Assembly (NCBI GenBank): GCA_035578905.1
Contig: JAQJVL010000418.1
Coordinates: forward strand, 310,001 to 374,000
Source of the DNA: Stictocephala bisonia
Lineage: Eukaryota > Arthropoda > Insecta > Hemiptera > Membracidae
Reading direction: 5' to 3'
Length of the DNA stretch: 64,000 bases
Every line of letters begins with the position of its first letter. Within the stretch, counting starts at the first letter, position 1. Below the pieces are notes generated by a model. It was not told the origin of the DNA, did no database searches, and worked only from the letters and a program-made list of their open reading frames with translations. The translations under genes and the position numbers were made by a program. Of the stretch, positions 11,801 through 22,179 are shown piece after piece.

Positions 11801-14347
11801 GTTTGCATTGTTATACTTTATAAGTATGGCTAGTTAGGCCTTCGTCAGAACACAACGTTCTACTGAGAAGAAGGCAGTTTGCATTGTTATACTTTATAAG
11901 AAGGCCTATAGCTAGTTGGGCCTTCGTCAGAACACAACGTTCTACTGAGAAGAAGGCAGTTTGCATTGTTATACTTTATAAGTATGGCTAGTTAGGCCTT
12001 CGTCAGAACACAACGTTCTACTGACAAGAAGGCAGTTTGCATTGTTATACTTTATAAGTATGGCTAGTTAGGCCTTCGTCAGAACACAACGTTCTACTGA
12101 CAAGAAGGCAGTTTCCATTGTTATACTTTATAAGTATGGCTAGTTAGGCCTTCGTCAGAACACAACGTTCTACTGACAAGAAGGCAGTTTGCATTGTTAT
12201 ACTTTATAAGTATGGCTAGTTAGGCCTTCGTCAGAACACAACGTTCTACTGACAAGAAGGCAGTTTGCATTGTTATACTTTATAAGTATAGTTAGTTAGG
12301 CCTTCGTCAGAACAAAACGTTCTACTGAGAAGAAGGCAGTTTGCATTGTTATACTTTATAAGTATGGCTAGTTAGGCCTTCGTCAGAACACAACGTTCTA
12401 CTGACAAGAAGGCAGTTTGCATTGTTATACTTTATAAGTATAGCTAGTTAGGCCTACGTCAGAACACAACGTTCTACTGACAAGAAGGCAGTTTGCATTG
12501 TTATACTTTATAAGTATGGCTAGTTAGGCCTTCGTCAGAACACAACGTTCTACTGACAAGAAGGCAGTTTGCATTGTTATACTTAGTAAGTATGGCTAGT
12601 TAGGCCTTCGTCAGAACACAACGTTCTACTGAGAAGAAGGCAGTTTGCATTGTTATACTTTATAAGTACAGCTAGTTAGGCCTTCGTCAGAACACAACGT
12701 TCTACTGACAAGAAGGCAGTTTGCATTGTTATACTTTATAAGAAGACCTATAGCTAGTTAGGCCTTCGTCAGAACACAACGTTCTACTGAGAAGAAGGCA
12801 GTTTGCATTGTTATACTTTATAAGTACAGCTAGTTAGGCCTTCGTCAGAACACAACGTTCTACTGACAAGAAGGCAGTTTGCATTGTTATACTTTATAAG
12901 TATAGCTAGTTAGGCCTTCGTCAGAACACAACGTTCTACTGACAAGAAGGCAGTTTGCATTGTTTTACTTTATAAGTATAGCTAGTTAGGCCTTTGTCAG
13001 AACACAACGTTCTACTGACAAGAAGGCAGTTTGCATTGTTATACTTTATAAGTATAGCTAGTTAGGCCTTCGTCAGAACACAACGTTCTACTGACAAGAA
13101 GGCAGTTTGCATTGTTTTACTTTATAAGTATAGCTAGTTAGGCCTTCGTCAGAACACAACGTTCTACTGACAAGAAGGCAGTTTGCATTGTTATACTTTA
13201 TAAGTACAGCTAGTTAGGCCTTCGTCAGAACACAACGTTCTATTGACAAGAAGGCAGTTTGCATTGTTATACTTTATAAGTATAGCTAGTTAGGCCTTCG
13301 TCAGAACACAACGTTCTACTGAGAAGAAGGCAGTTTGCATTGTTTTACTTTATAAGTATAGCTAGTTAGGCCTTCGTCAGAACACAACGTTCTACTGAGA
13401 AGAAGGCAGTTTGCATTGTTTTACTTTATAAGTATAGCTAGTTAGGCCCTCGTCAGAACACAACGTTCTACTGAGAAGAAGGCAGTTTGCATTGTTTTAC
13501 TTTATAAGTATAGCTAGTTAGGCCTTCGTCAGAACACAACGTTCTACTGAGAAGAAGGCAGTTTGCATTGTTATACTTTATAAGTATAGCTAGTTAGGCC
13601 TTCGTCAGAACACAACGTTCTACTGAGAAGAAGGCAGTTTGCATTGTTTTACTTTATAAGTATAGCTAGTTAGGCCTTCGTCAGAACACAACGTTCTACT
13701 GAGAAGAAGGCAGTTTGCATTGTTTTACTTTATAAGTATAGCTAGTTAGGCCTTCGTCAGAACACAACGTTCTACTGAGAAGAAGGCAGTTTGCATTGTT
13801 TTACTTTATAAGTATAGCTAGTTAGGCCTTCGTCAGAACACAACGTTCTACTGAGAAGAAGGCAGTTTGCATTGTTTTACTTTATAAGTATAGCTAGTTA
13901 GGCCTTCGTCAGAACACAACGTTCTACTGAGAAGAAGGCAGTTTGCATTGTTATACTTTATAAGAAGGCCTATAGCGAGTTAGGCCTTCGTCAGAACACA
14001 ACGTTCTACTGAGAAGAAGGCAGTTTGCATTGTTATACTTTATAAGTATAGCTAGTTAGGCCTTCGTCAGAACACAACGTTCTACTGAGAAGAAGGCAGT
14101 TTGCATTGTTATACTTTATAAGTATAGCTAGTTAGGCCTTCGTCAGAACACAACGTTCTACTGAGAAGAAGGCAGTTTGCATTGTTATACTTTATAAGTA
14201 TAGCTAGTTAGGCCTTCGTCAGAACACAACGTTCTACTGAGAAGAAGGCAGTTTGCATTGTTATACTTTATAAGTATAGCTAGTTAGGCCTTCGTCAGAA
14301 CACAACGTTCTACTGAGAAGAAGGCAGTTTGCATTGTTATACTTTAT
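8819..14347. repeat. 5.5-kb satellite array, 77-bp unit with internal dyad
   Basis: About 71 head-to-tail units. Each contains 'taggccttcgtcagaac', a short loop around 'acaacg', 'gttctactgac' and 'aagaaggc'. The two halves are complementary: GCCTTC with GAAGGC, GTCA with TGAC, and GAAC with GTTC, with small bulges. Units differ at diagnostic sites (gacaag/gagaag/gataag; tatggc/tatagc/tacagc; an insert 'agaagaccta'). Runs of variants recur in the same order, for example 'gctaattagg' at 9291 and again 924 bp (12 units) later. The array lies wholly within the last intron of the homeobox gene. Confidence 0.98.
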
Positions 14348-14721
14348 ATAAACTCGGTACACCTACTAAATGAAGAATTATTTTACGATAGAAATAATTC
14401 AATCTAATTAAAAATATAGCATAACTAACATTCAAAATATTGCAGTTTAGTTAACTTAATAATAGGCCTATACATGATAGGTCATCTCTTCTGACCAGTG
14501 TATGAAAAGGCCATAGTATCACAGAGTTCATTGTGCTTGCATCTTCATTTTGTTTGCAACAAATAATATTATAAAATACTTATCATTATTTAATATTAGT
14601 TAAAGAAAAAATCAACAGAATTATAAATCAATAAAATGGGAAACTATATAATTTTTCTTTTTAAAAAAGTAGCAAACCAATTGTGTGCTGATCCTCTATT
14701 TTTGAATAGTCAAGTAGTTGA

Positions 14722-14820
14722 TAATTTGGTCCAACACTCTAATATATAATAAATAAATATACAAATAAATAAATATGTATATATAATATATAATATATAT
14801 TAAAGTGTTGGACCAAATTA
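14722..14820. repeat. Hairpin-forming MITE-like repeat
   Basis: Perfect 17-bp inverted ends, 'taatttggtccaacact' and its reverse complement, flank a core of TA- and TAAA-rich sequence. It has no coding potential. It could be a small MITE or a palindrome built on a microsatellite. Confidence 0.7.
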
Positions 14821-14913
14821 ATATAGAAGAACATATAGGCCTAATATACCAATTAAATAAAGAAATTTCAAATACTAACATTATAATCATGTAATTATAT
14901 CTTATTCCCTTCT

Positions 14914-15619
14914 CAGTGCCGGATCTACCACGCCGCGGCACAGGGCCGCAAACAAAAGGTGGCCGCATCATTTTGTACAAACAAATTTTTTAGAACAAAA
15001 ATTGAATGTTTACTGTATAAAATTAATAATTACCGCAACTGAAAATGGAATACATTATTTTTGTATACGAACAAGTTAAGTTAAAGAATGCTACTTTACC
15101 AAACATGAGGTACGATATTTTAAAATGTTTGAGTAGCAAACCACAGACAATCGAACTGATATAGATGGTGACTTTGGAGAAGAGCGTGTAGGCTACAGCT
15201 AAAAGGCTTTGTTGAAGGTATATTTGGAGAAGAAAGAGAACCTCACTATAACAAAATTACCACACCTCCGAGGAATTAACTTTTAGAGTGTCTGCAATTG
15301 ATTTGTGAAAAACATTTGACAACATTATTTCCAAATATTAACACAGCTTTGCACATTCTTCTCTGCATGATAACATCTAAAGCATCTGGAGAAAGATCAT
15401 TCAACGTGTTGAAAAGAATCAAGAACTACATGAGGAATTCGACTTCTGACAAAGATTCTAGATTCTACTTTGGCTAGTTTTTATGCAAATGCTGAACTTT
15501 TTCAAGCCTTAGACACTAACTATTTGATGAAAGATTTTGCAGCCAAAAAAAGATATAAAAGTGAGTGTTTAGATATGAGATTTATTAATAGTATGGAGTG
15601 GAGTAAGTGTCGATGTTAA
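14914..15619 (+). pseudogene. hAT-like transposon fragment with dimerisation-domain remnant
   Basis: The segment opens with 'cagtgccggatcta', which resembles hAT termini. From about 15283 the plus strand encodes LFPNINTALHILLC and then SGERSFNVLKRIKNYMRNS, the typical hAT C-terminal dimerisation motif (compare ASAERSFS-LK-IK-YLR). A one-base frameshift near 15465 moves the reading to a frame that ends at 15617-15619. The N-terminal and most catalytic parts and the right terminus are missing, so it is a dead, truncated copy. Confidence 0.7.
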
Positions 15620-15699
15620 TCACTAATCCAACTTTATCTAAATTAAAGACATGACATTTTTCAATATAAGAGAATAGTCTAATGTGAGCATTGAATAAT

Positions 15700-15975
15700 C
15701 TAGCATAATTGGTTAGATCCCAGCTCCATAAGCTAAAGGTTCTCAGTTCGATCCCAATCAGAGTAATAACAAATTTTGAAAGGGATCAACTGATAATCAC
15801 CGGCTGTTCATTTGTCATTGGGCTATTAATTAATGACACTTTCTAAGGAATAGTCGGCCTTAGTTTGTAACAATTACTACATTCGCTTAAAAACACTCAT
15901 CACAATCATTCAAAATTCATACTGCCCATATCTTGACGATCGGCGTCTTACGAATAAATGAAAATAAAATATTAC
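15700..15975 (+). repeat. tRNA-derived SINE (family 1)
   Basis: The head has a B-box-like 'agttcgatccca' and a degenerate A-box region 'tagcataattgg'. It is followed by a body shared with the minus-strand copy at 35985-36262. The 3' tail reads 'cccatatcttgacgatcgg'. It is not a functional tRNA gene: there is no closed acceptor stem and the body continues into SINE sequence. Confidence 0.8.
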
Positions 15976-16514
15976 AGTTCATATTATTTTCTTTTTACTT
16001 ATAATGTCTTTTCAACTCTGTTTTTAGAGGCTATTGTTGTCGTCTGTACTTTGCCCCACAAATGATGCTATTTATTTTAACAATTGACTGCAATATTAAT
16101 TTATAATTTAAAATGATTTTAGCAATATTAATAATTTTACAACTAGCTGCTGTTTTTTTAAACTTTTTTAATTATATATTTTCTATAAATATAGAAATGT
16201 TTGTCAGAGATTGTTGTAGTTTTGGGGTTTTAGCCAAATTTTTAAACCAAGATTATTTACTAGTGAAAACAAAATTTCAACCTATTTATGTATTTAAATA
16301 AAAAAATAGTAGCATTTCTAATCATTTATGTTTTGTTTTGAACGTCCTCTTTCTATACCTATTATCTAACTACAGATGTTTTCGAATTTAGCTGAAAAGT
16401 CTCCATATTCAGTTTCGCTAGTATATCTCAAAAACCTCTTTGTGATAAAAGATACAATGATGTAACATATATTTAAATGTCAAGTTGCGATCGTTAGGAT
16501 GGTGTAAGACATTC

Positions 16515-16680
16515 GCATTCCACCCATACATGTACCCATACTGTATATGTATGGGTGGGTCAATACCACTGTACGTGACCACTGTACGTGTATGGGTGGT
16601 CGGGTGGGTCAATACCACTGTGCGTGTATGGGAGGGCGGGTGGGTCAATACCACTGTACATGTATGGGTGGGTTCAGTGT
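16515..16680 (+). repeat. 36-bp GT-rich minisatellite, island 1
   Basis: Four to five units of the form 'ccactgtacgtgtatgggtg' plus 'gtcgggtgggtcaata'. The same unit recurs at seven other places in the window. It lies in the last intron of the homeobox gene. Open frames across it are artefacts of a unit length divisible by three. Confidence 0.9.
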
Positions 16681-17658
16681 GGTGTCCGTTAACGTGCTCG
16701 GATAACATGTTATTACACTTTTGGGAAAGTGGTTTCGGGTTCGATGATTCTTGAAACAAAAATATTTCGCGAAGGGGGTTTTTTTAATTCACACCTTAAT
16801 GTCAAAAACAGATTGATTATGGATAAAAATCTTTGCTCATTTAAAGTTTAATAAACTTTGACAGATAATTCAAATGAAATAAGACCTCAAAAAATGTATA
16901 TTATATACAATTTAGGCGCCACCAATACGATCGGAATTACTAATACCAAGTTCGTCATTTAAAAAAATTAACTTATGAAATAAATAAATAAACTCAAATG
17001 GTTATCATCAGACTACAAATTATATTTTTAAACAACGCAATGAATTAAAATATTCATTAAGCGTATACTATTTTAGTTTGTATTAAATTGAATTTATTCA
17101 GTGTAAATGTTGCCTACCCTTAGAATTATTCAGCATTTTGTTCTTGATAAAAAACTTCAAGGATAGGGTTAATAGTAAAAATGGACTTTTTAGTCATATA
17201 TTCCCTCTTTGTACACAATTTTTTGCCATCATTATTATTATTCAATGTTACCGTTTTATGGAGTAGGTTAGAAAGTAGGTAAAATATGCAACATTTTACG
17301 TACGGTGAAGACGCCTTTCGTAGTCAGCGAATTATATACCGGTATATGACTTGGCAATGCATTCGCCTTAATATTTAAGATAAGTGAACAACAGCCATGT
17401 TTTTAATCGGTGAAGTAGTGTGATACAGGAACCATTCGCAATAATGATAGGCCGTGAGTGAGGATCGGCATTTCATGTACAGTCATGAAACTGAAAACCA
17501 TTATTTTTCTTATAAATACTGTACCTTTTAAGCATATTTATCTTTTATTTTCTTTGTCATTAATATTTTTAATGTACTGTAGTATGTTACGCACACAACA
17601 TTTAATTAATATTAACACACAATAGGCCTACGTTTATAGTGTTTCAATATTAATAGGG

Positions 17659-18034
17659 ATCACTCGGGGTCCAAGAACGATAGTGCAATTAGAATTAATT
17701 TTAAAAGCATGTGATAGTCTTAAGTTATTAATTATTTTGGAATTCTGTTTGATTGTTAATTGCCTATTTTTCCTGACTAAAACTGATTTGCAATGGCTAA
17801 TACAAAAATCTCCCTAGAAAACAATAAAAACCAAAATCTGGTCTTGTTTTAGCCATGACAGAAAGCACATAGGCAATGACCAATTAAGTAAAATAATTAA
17901 TAACTAAATAACTACACATCTTTTTTAAATTCTGTTTGCTTTATAAATTTCAGCTTGAAATGGTGGTTTTAAATGACATCACATTTCCAATTAAATATTT
18001 GAAGTAGACTCCTAGATCTTGGACCCCAAGTGAT
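17659..18034. mobile_element. Foldback MITE
   Basis: The ends 'atcactcggggtccaag' (17659-17675) and 'cttggaccccaagtgat' (18018-18034) are inverted repeats with one mismatch. Internal blocks 'agttattaattatttt' and 'aaaataattaataact' are also inverted. There is no coding capacity. Confidence 0.75.
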
Positions 18035-18179
18035 GTATATATTTATTTAACGGCATATTCTAAAGTAAATATTTTATAAACAGTGAAAACAAGATAGGGG
18101 GTAACTGACTTTAAACTCACCCTGTATTGTTTTCTACAAATCATTTTACTGTCGGTAAAGTCAGGTCCTTACTTGGTGG

Positions 18180-18660
18180 TCAAACCTTACAACTAAACTA
18201 AATGGACCCGCATTTTCCCTCTCGAGCAAACAAAGCGACAGAACCTGTGATGCGGCAAATCACTAACCAAGCTTGTTATTGGGTCAGGCGTACAGAAGAT
18301 AAAAGACGATGTTTTCAAAGGTTTTGGAGCTGGGCCGGGCGCCTGGAGCGGAAATAAGACCTGTTTCCGGCAGCATCTTAAGACGCAAACATCCAATCAA
18401 ACTCAGGAAATGAGCTAAGATGGCGGCGTCAACATATGACTCGAGAAAATTGCCTCCTTCCAAGAGTTTCTAAGGATGGGATGTCAGTAGGGAGGGGGAC
18501 ATTTCGTATGCATTGTTTTGCCGCTTGTGGAACTCCAATAGCGCGACGTGAGATCGTTTTGAAAAAGAAGAAAGTAAAATCCCTCTTGTGTTTCCGTCAA
18601 TACTGCTTCTCCGCTTGAAGGATTGATGGAAACAGGGTTGGGGATGGGGTTTAATATAGT
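18180..18660. promoter_or_regulatory. GC-richer intronic island, possible regulatory sequence
   Basis: This roughly 480-bp stretch is much less AT-rich than the surrounding intron and is not repetitive within the window. It contains 'aagatggcggc' at 18417-18427, which matches the YY1/Pho-type core (reverse complement contains GCCAT). Short frames on both strands look random. It might be an enhancer, an alternative promoter or an old insertion; only the composition and motif are seen. Confidence 0.3.
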
Positions 18661-18789
18661 AGTGAGTCCCGATATGGAAATATGCTCACATCTTTCAAGC
18701 CTACATATAGGAAGAATATTTAAAATGTATTTTATAAAATTATACATGAAATCTAGTTTAAGCGTTACGCAATTTATTTTATCCAAGAT

Positions 18790-19077
18790 AAATTCGGTCT
18801 AAAAAATAAAAATTAATTGTGATATTAGAAACCAATTTTAAAAGATAAAACAAAATCGTTGGGTTACATTTTCAATCCAGAATGACACAACATTGAAATT
18901 AACAGTCCAAGAGTTGTTACTAACAAATGTAATTCTAATTTATTCACTTTTCCCGGAGCTTTCCATGAGAATCAATTAATTCATTCTAAAAACAAAATTA
19001 ACTCTGAATTTAGAAACTAATTTCAACGGGTAAAACAAAAATGTTGGTTTAAATTAAAAGCTCAAAGTAACAAAAAT

Positions 19078-19126
<49 letters not shown>

Positions 19127-20480
19127 TTAGTAGAAGTTAACAGTTTTATTGATTTATTAAAAGTTCTTACAAATTTATTCGTTTTGTCAAGCCTTGAGTC
19201 AGATATAAATATATCATATAATGCCAATTACACTTTTTCAGGATGTAAAAACAAAAACACATCAGTACAAGAAAAAAAATTAGAAAAATAAAGAAGAAAC
19301 ACTAATAAAACATGGGTTTGATTATATTTAGTTAAATATAGAATTCATCCTAAACAATAGACACGTCCACATTATCCAAGAATACTAGGGGACATTCCTG
19401 AACGCTTTGGGAGCCAACCCCTTCACTCGCTACACTTCAGCCTTGGCATGTAACTTTTGACTACAAATATTATTGGTTAAAATGTATTGAATAAAATCAT
19501 ATTATATCAATTTATTTACACTCTATTTTTAGTCTAAATATAAACACCACAGTACAATAACATACTGTGTAAACACCCAATGTCATTACTTATTGTATCC
19601 TTTTTCAAATGTTCTCATTTCATTATTTTATTTAATAGCTGATTAAATCTCTCTCCATGTTGTTTCTATCTCTCAAAACGTACTTTAAGTGCTTCCAGTG
19701 ATCTTCTGGGTAACGATATTTAACAGACCTTATTGCACAACTACGAATGGAGGCAAATAGTTGACACCTAAAACGTTAAAATTAGCCAAGAAATAAGTAG
19801 AGTTACGTTGACAAAAAAACTGCTTCACGTACTGATTGAACAATTAGTCTGGGCGTGTGGCAGTGTTGCTACTAACCGTATTACAATCAAATATTATACA
19901 GTAATAATAAACATTAGGTGATTATAATAATGGATATCCAACACTTCTTCAAAACAATTGTTTGTGTAGACCAATGTTTTCATAAAAGAGCCCCTCTTCA
20001 CTCCTTGACTATGTCCAGCTGTCACTAGCCGTGGGCTTAGACTAATTGTTTACTGAGTATTAAATATAAGGATAATGTATTGGTTTAGGTTAAAAGTAGA
20101 ATAAAATGAAAAAAGATAAAATTTATATCAATAACTGTGGCCATTACTCAATTCTAGAGTAACAGATAATGTATGTTAACAATCAACCGAGATAAGTATT
20201 TTAAGAAACACTTTTTCCATGTCTGCTTGGTTGTAGGTCTTATTGAAACACACCCTCCATTCCCAGTTATTGTTAATTAGTGTATCTTCTTTCATGTGGT
20301 ATTTAATCAAATTGCAATTTTTTCCTTGTATAATAAACAGTATATTAAGTTTGATAGTCCAGTATACAGGTTAAACATATATTAAACCAAGGTTCCTATA
20401 AGAGGGTGCCTCACTCACATATGGTCTGTATGAGCAGGGTTCAGCTGATCTGGCACAGCACTGAACAATTAATAGGCTAC
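18790..20480. other. AT-rich intron, no gene seen
   Basis: Apart from the (TA)n tract, I see no exon-like frame, RNA gene or recognisable repeat between the GC-richer island and the hairpin at 20481. Confidence 0.5.
19083..19123. repeat. (TA)n microsatellite
   Basis: About 40 bp of alternating T and A in an AT-rich intron. Confidence 0.95.
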
Positions 20481-20576
20481 TATGTTTAAATTATTAAATT
20501 TACAATAAAACCAATATATTTTAATTTTTAACTTAAAATATATTGGTTTTATTGTAAATTTAATAACTTAAACATA
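20481..20576. repeat. Long near-perfect hairpin
   Basis: Arms of 33 bp (20491-20523 and 20534-20566) are exact reverse complements with a 10-base loop. The pairing extends outward to about 42 bp with isolated mismatches. The sequence is AT-rich ('caataaaaccaatatatt'). It may be a very short MITE or a transcribed hairpin, since it lies within the homeobox intron. Confidence 0.8.
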
Positions 20577-21870
20577 TTAAGTGACCAATATCAACTCTCA
20601 ATTTCACTAATAGGCTACTACTAAAAACTAATACTGATGGTTTTAATTGTATTTTAGAATTAATTAAATTTCTGGTATTTAACACAGTAAATTCCCTTTT
20701 TTTTCATTTTTCATGGTGGAATTATATATATCTATAGCTAGTAACTTCAAAGTAATAATTTCATTATTAAAGTCAGTCACTTACAGCAAATAAATAAAAT
20801 AATGTTAATGTTTTTATATTAATTCATCAATACATGATTATAGGTATGTAAGGTTATGTGGTAAAGTGTAGTGCCTAACATATTTTAACCGATTTATGTA
20901 TATGGTATAAGAATTATAATCATATTCACAATTAATTATTAACTAAACAATACAAACTGTAGTGTCTTAGAGTACGAATATCAATGTTTTTCATTGTTGT
21001 GATTTGTTTTCTTTACATTTGGACATTATAATATATGTCGATTAAAATTGTTATCTTTACACAGGTACCACAAAAAGTTAAAATATCAAAAATAATTCTG
21101 TTAGATTATTTTACTGAGCGGCATATGCAAAGCGTATCTAATATCAATAGGACTTGAAAAATATGGCATTATTGTGTACAATATTAAAATCTGAGTCATA
21201 ATTCAAAATGCCTCAATGAATTTTGTTTGTTGGATCTTTAACCATATACCTGCTAAGTCGAGATTGATGAAATTCATTTCAACGTAAATCTACGCTAAAT
21301 GCATGTTAAAAATGCAAATTAAGCACAGTAAAACCTCTATATTTCGACACCCGATAACTGGATAGTCATCGGCTGGTGGCGAGCAAGTCTAGTTGGCTTT
21401 AAATGATATGTATTACGACTTGAAGGTATACAAAAGACTTCAGATTATGTGTCAAATACATTGAAGGAACACTGCTCTATTTGCAACAACAAAATTTGTC
21501 TGCAATGAATATTTTATCCCCCCTTTGACTCCATGGCAAAGTAACTAGATGCCAAATTAAGAAAAACAATGTTCAATTGATACAATTATTTCAACACATT
21601 TAACTCTGTAATTTTTGAATATTTGAGATTTCTTTTCAGATACAATAACTATAGGTACTATTTACATGTAAGTAATAAATTTATGTTGTAGCTCAAGTCT
21701 ATCATGTGTTCAATTATAGTAAAACCCATTTCAAATTTACGGATAACTCGGCAATCCCTAAACTTGACAAACTCTTGGTCCACTAAGTGTTGAGTAACTG
21801 TACATGCTTTGAGCTGCAGACTTGAGGCTAAGTATTTGTCAGCCATGTGATAATGTCCACTTGTCTCCAG

Positions 21871-21977
21871 GGATGACAGCTGAGGATGAGTGGTACAACA
21901 AGAGCCTGTCTGCTCTTCGGATGAACACCAGCCACCACCCCAACCTCGCCGCACCCATGCTGCAGTACCAGACATAA
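21871..21977 (+). CDS. Paired-class homeobox protein, terminal exon
   Basis: The exon follows the acceptor 'cttgtctccag' and completes the phase-1 codon of the exon at 8605. It encodes MTAEDEWYNKSLSALRMN followed by TSHHPNLAAPMLQYQT, with a TAA stop at 21975-21977. The segment SLSALRMN resembles a degenerate OAR (aristaless) motif, the short C-terminal element of many paired-like factors (compare S-I-xx-LR-x-KA), with the usual KAKEH part replaced. This supports a Prrx/Alx/Shox-type relative. The preceding intron is 13.3 kb and contains the 77-bp satellite. Minus-strand frames over this exon are shadows. Confidence 0.9.
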
Positions 21978-22156
21978 TGACGACTCTCCTCCGACTGTAC
22001 ATTGCGCCTGCTCCAACAGATGCCTAGCTCCTTGCTCGACCAGATACAGCTCCAAGACTTCATGTGCTGAGTTCCAACAAAGAACTGATTGGGGTTTTAC
22101 ATTTTAATTCTATATAACACCAGTGTTTGTTTATAACTATGACTTCAGACGTGCGT

Positions 22157-22162
22157 AATAAA
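22157..22162 (+). terminator. Probable polyadenylation signal of the homeobox gene
   Basis: AATAAA occurs about 180 bases after the stop codon, within 'gcgtaataaactcc'. It is the first canonical hexamer downstream. AT-rich sequence makes chance matches common, so a longer 3' UTR is possible. Confidence 0.45.
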
Positions 22163-22179
22163 CTCCAAAATTACTCATT

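Noticed and set aside
8819..14347. CRISPR-like regular spacing of repeats
   Set aside because: Units are contiguous head-to-tail copies without unique spacers, in a eukaryotic intron.
15711..15765. tRNA gene on the plus strand, and a second on the minus strand at 36185-36262
   Set aside because: Promoter boxes are present, but no proper cloverleaf closes and both continue into a shared SINE body.
21658..22063. Minus-strand frames of 74-114 residues over the terminal homeobox exon
   Set aside because: They are shadows of the plus-strand exon, which has splice signals and a family-like C-terminus.
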